Source of the DNA: [Clostridium] polysaccharolyticum
GTDB taxonomy: Bacteria > Bacillota > Clostridia > Lachnospirales > Lachnospiraceae
Direction of reading: 5' to 3'
NCBI RefSeq assembly: GCF_900111595.1
Contig: NZ_FOHN01000002.1
Span: 176,974 to 240,973 of the forward strand
Length of the DNA stretch: 64,000 bases
This document shows positions 16,805-26,235 of this stretch, piece by piece (position 1 is the stretch's first letter; every line of letters begins with the position of its first letter). Position numbers and translations under genes: made by a program. The notes beneath the pieces are model-generated. The model did not search any database, was not told the origin of the DNA, and saw only the letters and a list, made by a program, of their open reading frames with translations.

Positions 16805-18181
16805 TTATACTTCCCCTTTTGTCTCCTTATCTTTCTTCTTTTTTTTCCTTTTTTTTGTTGTCGTTCCTGTCAAACGTTGTCTCTCTTCCTTATCAGCTTT
16901 CTTTTTACCCATCATAGTTTCAAAGTTACTTTCAATTTGAGTCTGAAGTCTCTCGTTCAGCATTTTAGGAGCAATATATCTCATTACTCCTTCACTCATA
17001 GGATATAACACCGTATACGATTGTTCTTCACCATCTTCTACTTTTTTATTCATTTGGTCCAAATTAAAAGGCTTTTTTACTTGGGCTATTTCACTAAGTA
17101 TTTGTGAGACACTATTAATCTTATTATTTGCATCAGTTATTCCATCTCCATAAGCTACTTCCTGCATATTATTGAATGCCTCCTGATACATTAAAGCAAA
17201 TCTAAAAGCATCGTCTTCTTTTACACCACTTCTAACCTTCTCATCATAAACTAGATGCAACAATTCATAATCTAATCCTTCAATACCACTTTTATGATAA
17301 AACTCTTGATTCCATTTATCTATTTCAGATTTTCTTTCAGCCTTTGTCAGAATCTGCTCTATTTCCGTATTTGACGCTATTCCTGTATTTGGCGCTGTTC
17401 CTTTTTGTTTTTCAATATGCTCGTTAACTACCTTGATCGACTCGTCCGTATGATCCATGATACGCGTTCCCTTTTCATTAAGTGCAATATTTCCTGACAT
17501 CCATGAAACTGCATTATTAATGATATCCTTCATTTTACCATTACTAATTCCCCTTAGACCTTTAATCATAATTTCATCTAACGTAGAAATAACATCAATA
17601 TCTTCATATCCAGATAAACCTTCTCCTAGGTAAACGGGGCTCTCTTCCTTGGCATACGTAGTACCATTCCAACTTAAATCCGTTTTCCCTGCTTGCTGAA
17701 ATGAACTTATTATCGCCTCTATAATCCAGCCGTATCTTTCTTTATTTATTTTTTCCTTTTCTTCCTTTGTTCTATTTTCTTTGTCTTCATTTTCCATTTC
17801 ATACAATTTATTTACATATGCTCTAATTAATGAATGCGGAATTATATGATCCCTTTGATAATTCTTACCAGATGGTTCTCCATGAACCTTTCCTCCCCAG
17901 TCGCCTCCAGCTGGATTAGCAGGACGTTTTCCAAGAAAGCCATCAAATTGCACAACATTACTGGTTATACATCTTTGTATTAGCCCATTTTGACTCTCAG
18001 CTTCCACCCTCTGACTATCTGGTAATTCTGCAACCTTGTTTCGACGAAACTGGATAGGCTGTATACGTTCCCATGTTTTTTGTGAACCAATTCCTGTCTC
18101 CCCAATTTCACTATTAACATTACTAACTGGCATTTGAAAATTTAAATTTCCCCTACTCTTTTTCTGTACGTATTGCTCCAC
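16805..18181 (-). CDS. Unrecognised protein with HNH-like DHIIP motif and Lys-rich tail
   Basis: I do not recognise this 458-residue protein as a whole. The GTG start at 18181 is supported by AAGGAGG 7 nt upstream. There is no signal peptide or membrane helix. The first 80 residues contain 'IQPIQF', 'LIQRC' and 'NVVQF' segments, resembling the repeats at the N-termini of some proteins associated with contractile injection systems. At about residues 96-118 a stretch GGKVHGEPSGKNYQRDHIIP ends in DHIIPH, reminiscent of the first strand-histidine of HNH/His-Me nucleases, but the usual downstream N and H are not evident. The rest is helical and charged, ending in a lysine-rich tail. It stands alone: no immunity gene and no secretion gene is adjacent. 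A toxin or effector role is a guess. Confidence 0.75.
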   Translation of the reverse strand: MEQYVQKKSRGNLNFQMPVSNVNSEIGETGIGSQKTWERIQPIQFRRNKVAELPDSQRVEAESQNGLIQRCITSNVVQFDGFLGKRPANPAGGDWGGKVHGEPSGKNYQRDHIIPHSLIRAYVNKLYEMENEDKENRTKEEKEKINKERYGWIIEAIISSFQQAGKTDLSWNGTTYAKEESPVYLGEGLSGYEDIDVISTLDEIMIKGLRGISNGKMKDIINNAVSWMSGNIALNEKGTRIMDHTDESIKVVNEHIEKQKGTAPNTGIASNTEIEQILTKAERKSEIDKWNQEFYHKSGIEGLDYELLHLVYDEKVRSGVKEDDAFRFALMYQEAFNNMQEVAYGDGITDANNKINSVSQILSEIAQVKKPFNLDQMNKKVEDGEEQSYTVLYPMSEGVMRYIAPKMLNERLQTQIESNFETMMGKKKADKEERQRLTGTTTKKRKKKKKDKETKGEV

Positions 18182-18302
18182 ACCTAATCCTCCTTAAAAT
18201 CTTGATACCCTTTCGTATTATACCACAGTTTATTTTAATGTAACTACAAAATCATATAGAAATTAGCAAATCTCATATATCCTAAAACTTTTCTATAAAG
18301 TA

Positions 18303-18344
18303 AAAAAGAAAGCATAAAGAATCTCGCCTCTATGCTCTCTTTTT
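18303..18344 (-). terminator. Terminator of the distal xylanase gene
   Basis: A 14-bp stem with one mismatch (18303-18316 with 18331-18344) has A/T-rich outer arms and lies 60 bp after the minus-strand xylanase stop. Confidence 0.65.
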
Positions 18345-18405
18345 CTATATCATTGAACACCAATTATTCCTTAACTATTTCTGATTATATAACTTGTCTA
18401 CAATC

Positions 18406-19992
18406 TTATGATAATGAATAATTTGCAGGTGCACTAGAACCATTACCATCTGCTACAAAGTTAATAGTAACCGTTTTTCCTGCTGGTAAGTTCGCATCCC
18501 AAGATGGAGCTTTTACAACAACTTTATTGCCTGTCTGGCCAGCTAAGTCAGCTCCCCAAAGACTTGCAATTTTGTTAGATGTTTCAAAAGCCAAAGACCA
18601 GTTATTGAAGCTCTGGCTAGAACCATTCTTTAATACAATCTGTCCCTGGAATCCACTGCCCCAGTTACTTGTTACAGAATAGGTACAAGTTACACCAGCT
18701 GGCAAACCTGCTGTACCTGCTGACTGAGAAGGTGCTGCAGATGGTGCTACGCTTGGCACTGCAGATGGTGCTGCACTTGGACTAGCTACAGGAGCTGAAT
18801 TTACTTTTTCAAATACCCATTGCTGATTTGTCTGTCCATTAGAACTGTAGATCTGTACGTTTGCTCCATCAGATGTACTACGGTTAGATACATCTAAAGC
18901 CTTAGAACCATTGCTTCCTTTAGAAACAATCGTGTATACGCCATTTGTTGAAGTTGCATTGATTTTGAACTTCTGAGGATCGCCTGAATATGCAGAGTAA
19001 ATCTGAGCATTTGCTCCATCTTCATCTGCTCCATTGGCAATATCGAGCATATAATTACCTAATTCACTCTTTAACGTTACATATCCATCAGATGTGTTAG
19101 CTAAATACCATTTCTGGCCTGCTGCACCTGTTCCTGCTCCAATTTCAACATTCTGGCCATCACTAGCTGTATTGCCTTTAACCTGTAGATATTTCTGTGA
19201 ACCTACACCCTTAATGTAGTATAATCCTTCACTAAGGTTTGCTGGTTTTGCAGATGGTACAGGTGCTGTGGATGGCTGAACAACAGGAGTATCTCCTGAA
19301 CTGCTTCCACCAATTACAATGTTATTTTTTGTAACATTTGCAGTACCACTGCTTTGATAACCTTCTACTGTTAAAGCCACTTCATACATTTTGCCAAGGT
19401 TAAGTCCCATTCTTGTCCAAGCTTCAAAGTGCTTGCTTACAGAAATCGTTCCACTTGTTTTCTTAGATGTACGAACACTCCAGTATTGTTTGAAAGTTGT
19501 ATTACCATCAATAGATGGCTGATTCACTCTTGTTGTTTCGTACACATCATATGTACCTCCATCAACAGTGATCTGTCCTTTCGAAGATGCTCCAGGTGGT
19601 CTCCAAGTACCCCAACTGTCTACAATATAATACTCTACCAAAGGACTTCTTGTCCATCCGTATACGCATAAATATGAGTTGCCAGATGGATTATAATTGC
19701 ATGCATATTCAACTGAGATATTGCCAAGCTGCTGCCATGTTTTTGTACTATCAAATTTTCTTCCTTTACGGAAAAGGGCATTATTGATATTACTCCAGCT
19801 GCAGCTGAAAGTACCGCCAGGATTTAATGTCATGCTAGTTGTACCATTGTCTTTCCATAATTCGTAGTCATAACCGTCTTGTGTTCCTGTTTTATTGCCA
19901 GTAAGCACAGTTGCAGCGTCTACGATAGTCGCTGGTACAATGAGTTGCAGGCATAAAATAAATGCTGCTACATAACTTAAAATTTTCCTCAT
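18406..19992 (-). CDS. Secreted GH11 xylanase with CBM13-like and CBM2 modules
   Basis: A 528-residue secreted endo-1,4-beta-xylanase. Signal peptide at about 1-26; GH11 catalytic domain about 30-228 with nucleophile Glu near 120 (PLVEYYIV) and acid/base Glu near 210 (VEGYQSSG); ricin-B/CBM13-like beta-trefoil about 255-390 with QKW and QWVFEK motifs; Ala-Pro-Ser linker; CBM2 about 430-528 with WGSGFQG and the WSLAF strand. CBM2 normally binds cellulose or xylan. I set the start at 19992 (MRKILSY) because AAAGGAGGAG precedes it; an upstream in-frame ATG lacks support. It is the last gene of the minus-strand xylan locus, 181 bp from the CE4 gene, and the only one of the three xylanases without CBM36. 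Confidence 0.93.
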   Translation of the reverse strand: MRKILSYVAAFILCLQLIVPATIVDAATVLTGNKTGTQDGYDYELWKDNGTTSMTLNPGGTFSCSWSNINNALFRKGRKFDSTKTWQQLGNISVEYACNYNPSGNSYLCVYGWTRSPLVEYYIVDSWGTWRPPGASSKGQITVDGGTYDVYETTRVNQPSIDGNTTFKQYWSVRTSKKTSGTISVSKHFEAWTRMGLNLGKMYEVALTVEGYQSSGTANVTKNNIVIGGSSSGDTPVVQPSTAPVPSAKPANLSEGLYYIKGVGSQKYLQVKGNTASDGQNVEIGAGTGAAGQKWYLANTSDGYVTLKSELGNYMLDIANGADEDGANAQIYSAYSGDPQKFKINATSTNGVYTIVSKGSNGSKALDVSNRSTSDGANVQIYSSNGQTNQQWVFEKVNSAPVASPSAAPSAVPSVAPSAAPSQSAGTAGLPAGVTCTYSVTSNWGSGFQGQIVLKNGSSQSFNNWSLAFETSNKIASLWGADLAGQTGNKVVVKAPSWDANLPAGKTVTINFVADGNGSSAPANYSLS

Positions 19993-20200
19993 TTTATTAA
20001 CTCCTCCTTTCAGAATCATGGTAACATAAATTTATTATTATGTATATTTCTAGATATCCTAAAAAAAAAATTAAAAATTCGGCAATTTTCCATTTTTTTT
20101 AATATCATCTATAAATACCATTCTTTTTTTTGGTAATTTTTCATAATTATTTCTTTAAACATTATTTACTATGTATATAAAAACAGGCTCTTTGTAAATA

Positions 20201-20839
20201 TCATCCAAAAACATTTGTCCATAATTTTCTTTTGACATTTGGATCAATGCCTTTTTCCAAAAAGATTTCACTAGCTGTTACAAATGTATATCCCTGCTCT
20301 TTTAATCCTTCTATAATACCTGGCAAAGCTTCTACTGTATTGTCATTTCCAATAAAATCATGAAGCAGGACAAGCGTTCCATCCTTTACTTCGTTTAAAA
20401 CAATTTCTTTTCTTTCCTTGGCAGTTGCATCAGGTTCCCAGTCTCTGCATCCTAAACCTACTATAAATGGCAAATCAATATTTTCATACATTTCATCTGA
20501 TAAAGAAATATATGGCGGGCGAAAGAACTTTACATCGTAACCAACCGTTTCCTTTATAAGCTTTGTTGTCTTGTCAATTTCTTCTCTAATCTGTTCTCCA
20601 GTCATAGCAGCCATATCACTATGGGTAAATGAATGATTTGCTATTTCACATCCCATACGAAGTTCACGTTCCATAATTGGTTTGGTTTCTTTTGTAATTA
20701 AATTACCGATTAAGAAAAAAGTAGCTTTGATATTATATTTTTCTAAAATATCTAATATCTTAGGAGTAGTTTCTGATGGTCCATCATCAAATGTCAATGC
20801 CACTAATTTCCTATTGGTTTCTTGTTTTTCTGTATTCAT
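20201..20839 (-). CDS. CE4 polysaccharide deacetylase without signal peptide
   Basis: A 212-residue carbohydrate esterase 4 (NodB-fold) domain protein. All five motifs are present: TFDDGPS, NHSFTHSDM, RPPY, RDWEPD and LLHD. CE4 enzymes are metal-dependent and remove acetyl groups from xylan or N-acetyl sugars; the location between xylanases suggests acetyl-xylan fragments. It resembles the C-terminal esterase module of the large xylanase at 22108-24357 down to the shared ending (GYTFVT...GxxPNV...W.NV), so one arose from the other. It has no signal peptide. The start at 20839 (MNTEKQE) has GGAGGG just upstream; the ATG at 20860 does not. It may act in the cytosol on imported oligosaccharides. 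Confidence 0.9.
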   Translation of the reverse strand: MNTEKQETNRKLVALTFDDGPSETTPKILDILEKYNIKATFFLIGNLITKETKPIMERELRMGCEIANHSFTHSDMAAMTGEQIREEIDKTTKLIKETVGYDVKFFRPPYISLSDEMYENIDLPFIVGLGCRDWEPDATAKERKEIVLNEVKDGTLVLLHDFIGNDNTVEALPGIIEGLKEQGYTFVTASEIFLEKGIDPNVKRKLWTNVFG

Positions 20840-20918
20840 CTTTCCCTCCAGAATTAGCATAAGGAGAAACAGCCTTACATTCCTGCAGGCCGTCTCTCCA
20901 CTGTATTATCTTATATAA

Positions 20919-22070
20919 CTACCACTTTAGATAATCAATAAATGCATCCCATTGACCATCATCTGCGGTTACAACTAATTTCACTTCTTGGTTTCCTGTA
21001 CCATGACTTACATTATTGATTGTATATTCAGCTGGATAAGAACCTCCATAATAGAACGTTCCTTTATACTGATTGCCAATATATAAATCTACTCTTGCCA
21101 TGTTGTTATTGTTAGAACATCCTCTTAATGTGAAATTGTGTGTTCCATTCGCAAAATACTGATTAAATGTTACAGAATCATTGTTAGCATATAATGCAAC
21201 ACCTGAGAATGGTGAATTGATATTGCCAGTATACTGGCCACCTTTTGTCATGCTTTCACATTCTTTTGAGTTATTGCTGCTTGAGCCACCTTGGTAACCC
21301 TGATTTCCTTGATTGCCTTGATTACCTTGATACCCCTGATTTCCTTGATTGTTATTGGAAACACTTCCGCCAATTGTCATATTATTTTTGTAGACATTTG
21401 CAGAACCACTACTCTGATAACCTTCTACATTTAATGCTGCTTCGTATATATTGCCTAATCTCATTCCCATTCTTTCCCAAGCCTTAAAATGCTCAGTTAC
21501 AGAAATCGTTCCGCTTGTTTTCTTAGATGTACGAACACTCCAAAATTGTTTGAATGTCGTATTCCCTTCAATTGATGGCTGATTTACACGAGTTGTCTCA
21601 TAAACATCATAGGTACCGCCATCTACAGAGATCGTTCCCTTTGAAGAAGCTCCAGGTGGACGCCATGTTCCCCAGCTCTCTACAATGTAATACTCTACAA
21701 GAGGATTTTTAGACCATCCATATACACATAAATAAGAATTTCCATTTGGACGGTAGTCACAGCCATAATCAATAGAGATATTGCCTAACTGCTGATATGT
21801 TTTTGTACTATCGAATTTCTTGCCCTTTCTAAAAAGTGCATTTCCAATATTACTCCAGCTACAGTCAAAAGCACCTCCACCATTAAGAGTCATGCTTGTT
21901 GTTCCGTAGTCTTTCCACAGCTCATAATTATAACCGTCCTGTGTTCCTGTGGAATTGTTGTAAAGCACAGTAGCTGCCTGAATTGTTGTATCTACTGTTA
22001 CAGGTCCTGTAAATACAGTAGATAGCGATAGAAGAGCCGCTGCACAGATGCCTAAAATTTTCTTCTTCAA
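20919..22070 (-). CDS. Secreted GH11 xylanase with CBM36
   Basis: A 383-residue secreted xylanase. Signal peptide about 1-32; GH11 domain about 36-235 with Glu near 126 (nucleophile) and Glu near 216 (acid/base); a collagen-like Gly/Asn/Gln/Tyr linker at about 240-262; CBM36 at about 270-383. CBM36 is a calcium-dependent xylan-binding module, and the [13 protein letters not shown] end carries the expected aspartates. The start codon is TTG at 22070: GGAGG lies at 22079-22083, 8 nt upstream, and the product then begins directly with a lysine-rich signal peptide. It lies 37 bp after the large xylanase and is probably in the same operon. Confidence 0.93.
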   Translation of the reverse strand: MKKKILGICAAALLSLSTVFTGPVTVDTTIQAATVLYNNSTGTQDGYNYELWKDYGTTSMTLNGGGAFDCSWSNIGNALFRKGKKFDSTKTYQQLGNISIDYGCDYRPNGNSYLCVYGWSKNPLVEYYIVESWGTWRPPGASSKGTISVDGGTYDVYETTRVNQPSIEGNTTFKQFWSVRTSKKTSGTISVTEHFKAWERMGMRLGNIYEAALNVEGYQSSGSANVYKNNMTIGGSVSNNNQGNQGYQGNQGNQGNQGYQGGSSSNNSKECESMTKGGQYTGNINSPFSGVALYANNDSVTFNQYFANGTHNFTLRGCSNNNNMARVDLYIGNQYKGTFYYGGSYPAEYTINNVSHGTGNQEVKLVVTADDGQWDAFIDYLKW

Positions 22071-23592
22071 TAAAATATCCTCCTTTTCTTATGAATTTTT
22101 TTCTAAACTAACGATACACATTTGACCATACTTTATAACCTACGTTTGGATTTACTCCTTTATATTTAAATAAATCACTTACTGTCACAAATGTATATCC
22201 TTTGTTTCTTAGTCCCTGAATAATTGCTGGCAATGCCTGTACGGTATTATTATTGCCTTGGAAATCATGCAGGAGAATAATCGAACCATCAGTTGCTGTA
22301 TTCAGTATGGTATTCGCTCTCTCATTTGCTGATACATAAGATTCCCAGTCTTTGCAGTCAATACCTTGAATAAAGGTAAGATTAATATTCTGGAACATAG
22401 TATTGCTTGTTGACAAATATGGAGCCCTGAAAAACTTAATATCTGTATTTACCTGACTCTTAATTGCATTAACACATTGGCTGATCTCATTCTGTACCTG
22501 CCAAGCTCCCATATTTCCCATATCACTATGGGTATAGGAATGACAAGCTAATTCACAGCCCATGCTAAGCTGTCTCTGCATAGTTGCCTTTGTACTTGCA
22601 TTTACCTGATTTCCAATTAAGAAAAATGTTGCAACAGCATTGTTTCTTTGCAGAACATCCAATACGTCATTCGTTGTAGAAGATGGACCATCATCAAAGG
22701 TCAACGCAACCATTTTTGTGGAAGCATTTAAATTGGTATTAGTATTTGTGTTAGTGTTAGTTACTGGGGCAGCACTGCTGCTTGTCCCTGCACCACCGAT
22801 TAACAAATAATCCAAGTATGCATCCCATTGGCCATCATCTGCTGTTACTACAAGTTTGATTTCCTGATTGCCAGTTCCATGACTTACGTTTTTAATGGTG
22901 TATTCTGCCGGGTACTCATCTCCATAATAGAAGGTACCTTTCATTTCTCCACCAATATATAAATCTACTTTCGCCATGTTAGAATTATTTGAACATGCTC
23001 TTAAAGTAAAATCATGAGTGCCATTGGCAAAATACTGATTAAATGTAACAGAATCATTGTTTCCATAGAGTGCTGCTCCATCAAATGGAGAACTTAATGG
23101 TCCAGCGTACTGTCCACCTAATGTACCATTTTCACACTCTAACTTTGTCCCCTCAGATGATATATCTGGTACATTTTGTGTACTGCCTGCTGCTGGAGTT
23201 TCATTTCCTCCAGTTGCAGTTCCACCTGTACTGCTTTGGCCTTCACCACTTATTTGCAAATTATCAATATATGCATCCCACTGACCATCATCTGCTGTCA
23301 CCACAAGTTTTACTTCCTGATTTCCTGTTCCATGACTTACATTTTTTATGGTATATTCAGCTGGATACTCATCTCCATAATAGAATGTTCCTTTGTTCTG
23401 GCCTGCGATGTACAAATCAACCCTAGCCATATTTCCATTATTGGAACATCCTCTTAAAGTAAAGTCATTTGTTCCATTCTTAAAGTTCTGGGTATAAGTG
23501 ACTGCATCTTCATTTGCATACAATGCAACTCCATCAAATGGATTATTGATCTTGCCGGCATATTGGCCACTTATGGTCATATCCTCACATTC
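20922..23592 (-). repeat. Three CBM36 module copies in two xylanase genes
   Basis: The CBM36 module is encoded three times: about 20922-21263 in the mid-size xylanase, and about 22795-23139 and 23248-23592 in the large one. All share the stretch from GTFYYG to SHGTGNQE and the ending ADDGQWDA, showing recent duplication. The mid-size copy is closest to the middle copy (shared [14 protein letters not shown]). Confidence 0.8.
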
Positions 23593-24357
23593 CATTTTAC
23601 TTCCAGCACTTACTGTCCCAGTATTTCCAGTAGCAGGGCTGGTATAAGCTGGTGTATTAGAACCATTTCCTCCTACTTTAATTGTATTGCTGTAAACATT
23701 AGCAGACCCACTGCTTTGATAGCCTTCAACATTTAATGCAGCCTCATACAATTTTCCTAAACGCATTCCCATTCTGGACCATGCTTTAAAATGTTCGGTA
23801 ACAGATATTGTACCGCTTGTTTTCTTAGATGTACGCACACTCCAGAATTGCTTAAATGTTGTATCCCCCTCAATAGAAGGCTGATTTACTCTCGTTGTCT
23901 CATATACGTCATATGTACCACCATCTACTGAAATGGTTCCTTTTGATTGTGCTCCAGGTGGACGCCACGAACCCCAGCTTTCTACAATGTAGTATTCTAC
24001 TAATGGGTTTTTGGACCATCCATAAACACATAAATAAGAATTACCTGATGGGCGATAGTCACAGCCATAATCAATTGTTATATTTCCCATCTGGTCATAG
24101 GTCTTTGTAGAATCAAATTTTATCCCCTTTCGGAATAACGCATTCCCTATGTTACTCCAGCTACAGCTAAATGCTCCCCCGCCGTTTAATGTCATGCTCG
24201 TTGTTCCATAATCTTTCCACAATTCATAATCGTATCCATCCTGATTACCCGTGGTATTGTTATAAAGTGTCTGAGCAGCTTGTACTGTTATGGCTGGTAC
24301 AACTAACTGTAAACATAAAAGAAGTGATACTACAAATCCTATCATTTTTCGTCTCAT
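22108..24357 (-). CDS. Secreted GH11-CBM36-CBM36-CE4 bifunctional xylanase/esterase
   Basis: A 749-residue secreted enzyme joining backbone cleavage and deacetylation. Signal peptide about 1-28; GH11 about 30-225 with Glu near 121 and 211; first CBM36 about 256-370; Gly/Thr-rich linker; second CBM36 about 407-521; Thr-Asn repeat linker; CE4 esterase about 548-749 with [25 protein letters not shown] and LLHD. Acetyl groups on xylan hinder xylanases, so the fusion makes sense. It is the first gene of the locus (large xylanase, mid xylanase, CE4, third xylanase). AAAGGAGGGG precedes the ATG. A 14-bp perfect palindrome lies 75 bp upstream. Confidence 0.95.
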   Translation of the reverse strand: MRRKMIGFVVSLLLCLQLVVPAITVQAAQTLYNNTTGNQDGYDYELWKDYGTTSMTLNGGGAFSCSWSNIGNALFRKGIKFDSTKTYDQMGNITIDYGCDYRPSGNSYLCVYGWSKNPLVEYYIVESWGSWRPPGAQSKGTISVDGGTYDVYETTRVNQPSIEGDTTFKQFWSVRTSKKTSGTISVTEHFKAWSRMGMRLGKLYEAALNVEGYQSSGSANVYSNTIKVGGNGSNTPAYTSPATGNTGTVSAGSKMECEDMTISGQYAGKINNPFDGVALYANEDAVTYTQNFKNGTNDFTLRGCSNNGNMARVDLYIAGQNKGTFYYGDEYPAEYTIKNVSHGTGNQEVKLVVTADDGQWDAYIDNLQISGEGQSSTGGTATGGNETPAAGSTQNVPDISSEGTKLECENGTLGGQYAGPLSSPFDGAALYGNNDSVTFNQYFANGTHDFTLRACSNNSNMAKVDLYIGGEMKGTFYYGDEYPAEYTIKNVSHGTGNQEIKLVVTADDGQWDAYLDYLLIGGAGTSSSAAPVTNTNTNTNTNLNASTKMVALTFDDGPSSTTNDVLDVLQRNNAVATFFLIGNQVNASTKATMQRQLSMGCELACHSYTHSDMGNMGAWQVQNEISQCVNAIKSQVNTDIKFFRAPYLSTSNTMFQNINLTFIQGIDCKDWESYVSANERANTILNTATDGSIILLHDFQGNNNTVQALPAIIQGLRNKGYTFVTVSDLFKYKGVNPNVGYKVWSNVYR

Positions 24358-24431
24358 ATAACCCCTCCTTTCATAAATAATGCTAGCATAAATAGAAGGA
24401 TATGTATATTTGTAGTTTTTCTAAAAAACCA

Positions 24432-24445
24432 GACGAAATTTCGTC
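24432..24445. promoter_or_regulatory. 14-bp palindrome upstream of the xylan locus
   Basis: GACGAAATTTCGTC is a perfect palindrome 75 bp upstream of the first xylanase start. It stands out from very AT-rich surroundings and is a candidate operator; the regulator is unknown. Confidence 0.4.
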
Positions 24446-24685
24446 ATATTGATATTTTCGACCATTCAATAATGTATTTTTACTTTTTTATTGTGCATTA
24501 TGCACATTTTTTTATTATATATCTCTCCAAAATGTAAAAAAAGCAATTGAATGTCCATGATATTTATTATTTTGATTATCAACAAAGTGTAAGTTCCTTA
24601 CCTATTCGTGCATATCCCTCCCTTGTCCTTTTAGGAGCCTTTCAATTTATAGGAAGATCTCAAAAAGAATTTCTTATTAAATTAA

Positions 24686-24715
24686 AAAAGACGATTAAAA
24701 AAATAACCGTCTTTT
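24686..24715 (-). terminator. Terminator of but
   Basis: AAAAGACG (24686-24693) pairs with CGTCTTTT (24708-24715), placed about 15 bp after the but stop with T-rich sequence following on the minus strand. Confidence 0.55.
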
Positions 24716-24730
24716 CTACCATTATATATG

Positions 24731-26071
24731 CTATTTATTGCTTCGCCTCCAGATATGCATTTTTTCAGCTTCTTGGATTAATTCATCACGGAAGTCCGGA
24801 TGGGCAACGGAGATAATTTTTTCGCATTTTTCCCAGGCAGATAAGCCTTTCAGATTTACAATACCATATTCTGTTACAAAATAATGAATATTAGCACGTG
24901 TATCTGTTACGATAGAACCTGGATGTAAGGTTGGTAAAATTCTGGATTTTACTTCACCTGTTTTTGTTGTATAAGTAGAAGAACAACAGATAAAACTCTT
25001 ACCCCCTTTAGATAAGTAAGCACCTAATACAAAATCCAACTGGCCGCCAGCACCGCTAATCTGCTTTGTGCCAGATGATTCAGAACTTACCTGTCCAAAT
25101 AAATCTACATCTACTGCATTATTGATAGACATAAAGTTATCAATTGCTGCGATAGAACGGATATCGTTGGTATAATCAACTGGTGCTGACATACATTCTG
25201 GATTATTGTTCAGATAATCGTACAATTTCTGAGTACCCGCACCAAATGCATATACCTGGCGTCCCTTATCAATTGCTTTCTTTCTTCCTGTAATTTTGCC
25301 CGCTTTTGCAATATCAACAAATGCATCCACGTACATTTCTGTATGTACACTTAAATCTTTTAAGTCTGATTCTGCAATTAAAGAACCTACTGCATTTGGC
25401 ATTCCTCCGATTCCTAACTGAAGGCATGCACCATTTGGAATTTCATTTACAATCAGTTCTGCAACTTTTTTATCAACCTCTGTGGCAGGTCCACCGGCAC
25501 CTAATTCAGCCATAGGCGCATTATCTCCCTCTACAATCATATCAACATCGGAAATATGTACGCCATTTTCAAATCCGCCAAGGCAGACTGGCATATTTTT
25601 ATTTACCTCTACAATTACTACTTTAGAACGTTCTGCTGCTGCTGCCAGATGAGAAGCATTTGGTCCAAAATTGAAATAACCATGCTGATCCATTGGTGCA
25701 ACCTGAATCATCATAACATCGTTTGGCTCAATATGTTCCCTGTAATATCTTGGCAATTCAGAATAACGAATTGGAGAATAAAATGCAAGTCCACCGTTAA
25801 TTGCTTTTCTTTCAATTCCAGACATATGCCATGAGTTCCATGTAAAATGAGCTGCTGCATTTTCTACCTTAAAAATCTCTGGTACCCACATTAAGATACC
25901 GCCTCGGAATTTCACATCAAACAATTCGTCTGCACGTGCGGCTAATGCCTTATCCAGGACACGAGGCGTTCCTGATGTCCATCCGTAATCAACCCAGTCA
26001 CCTGACTTTACGACTTTCACTGCCTGTTCTGCTGTCGTGAGCTTCTGGCTATATTCCGTTGTATAACTCAT
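24731..26071 (-). CDS. but: Butyryl-CoA:acetate CoA-transferase
   Basis: A 446-residue class I CoA-transferase of the Cat/But group. It moves CoA from butyryl-CoA to acetate, releasing butyrate and regenerating acetyl-CoA, the final step used by most gut butyrate producers. The catalytic glutamate lies in [10 protein letters not shown] (about 245), the CoA-binding glycine loop in [12 protein letters not shown], and the stretch [18 protein letters not shown] fits the But subgroup better than 4-hydroxybutyrate CoA-transferase. That distinction is from family knowledge and would need a tree. AGGAGG lies at the right distance from ATG 26071. It is monocistronic with its own promoter, only 8 kb from the thl operon. 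Confidence 0.93.
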   Translation of the reverse strand: MSYTTEYSQKLTTAEQAVKVVKSGDWVDYGWTSGTPRVLDKALAARADELFDVKFRGGILMWVPEIFKVENAAAHFTWNSWHMSGIERKAINGGLAFYSPIRYSELPRYYREHIEPNDVMMIQVAPMDQHGYFNFGPNASHLAAAAERSKVVIVEVNKNMPVCLGGFENGVHISDVDMIVEGDNAPMAELGAGGPATEVDKKVAELIVNEIPNGACLQLGIGGMPNAVGSLIAESDLKDLSVHTEMYVDAFVDIAKAGKITGRKKAIDKGRQVYAFGAGTQKLYDYLNNNPECMSAPVDYTNDIRSIAAIDNFMSINNAVDVDLFGQVSSESSGTKQISGAGGQLDFVLGAYLSKGGKSFICCSSTYTTKTGEVKSRILPTLHPGSIVTDTRANIHYFVTEYGIVNLKGLSAWEKCEKIISVAHPDFRDELIQEAEKMHIWRRSNK

Positions 26072-26121
26072 ATGTAATTCCTCCTAAATCTTCATTTGAT
26101 TTATTATTTTACATGATTTTT

Positions 26122-26155
26122 ATTATAACATATTACTTTGTGAAATTGTAGACAA
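26122..26155 (-). promoter_or_regulatory. but promoter with Rex-like site
   Basis: On the minus strand an extended -10 TGTTATAAT (TATAAT at 26122-26127) lies about 50 bp before the start. A Rex-like element at 26138-26155, TTGTGAAATTGTAGACAA on the plus strand, matches 11 of 14 consensus positions and would cover the -35 region. The promoter is well supported; the Rex site is tentative. Confidence 0.4.
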
Positions 26156-26181
26156 ATAAGAAATTTCTTATTAATAAAAAA

Positions 26182-26220
26182 GAAGATATCTCACAGTCAT
26201 TTTCCTGTTAAGATATCTTC
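26182..26220 (-). terminator. Terminator of the lipoprotein gene
   Basis: GAAGATATCT (26182-26191) pairs with AGATATCTTC (26211-26220), followed on the minus strand by a T run. It lies 16 bp after the stop. Confidence 0.7.
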
Positions 26221-26235
26221 CTTCTATCAGACTAC

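Larger units (their letters stand above)
24358..24730. other. Intergenic region between xylan locus and but
   Basis: These 373 bp hold no convincing gene; a short ORF on the plus strand at 24547-24816 has no good ribosome binding site and runs antisense into but. It must contain the promoter of the xylan locus on the minus strand, but I could not pick a convincing -35/-10 pair. It also holds a 14-bp palindrome (24432-24445) and the but terminator (24686-24715). Confidence 0.6.

Noticed and set aside
21290..21360. Direct repeats in the mid-size xylanase gene
   Set aside because: They are the coding sequence of a Gly-Asn-Gln-Gly-Tyr linker between catalytic and binding modules.
24547..24816. 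Open frame of 89 codons on the plus strand between the xylan locus and but
   Set aside because: No good ribosome binding site, overlaps the but terminator and runs antisense into but; the translated sequence looks random.
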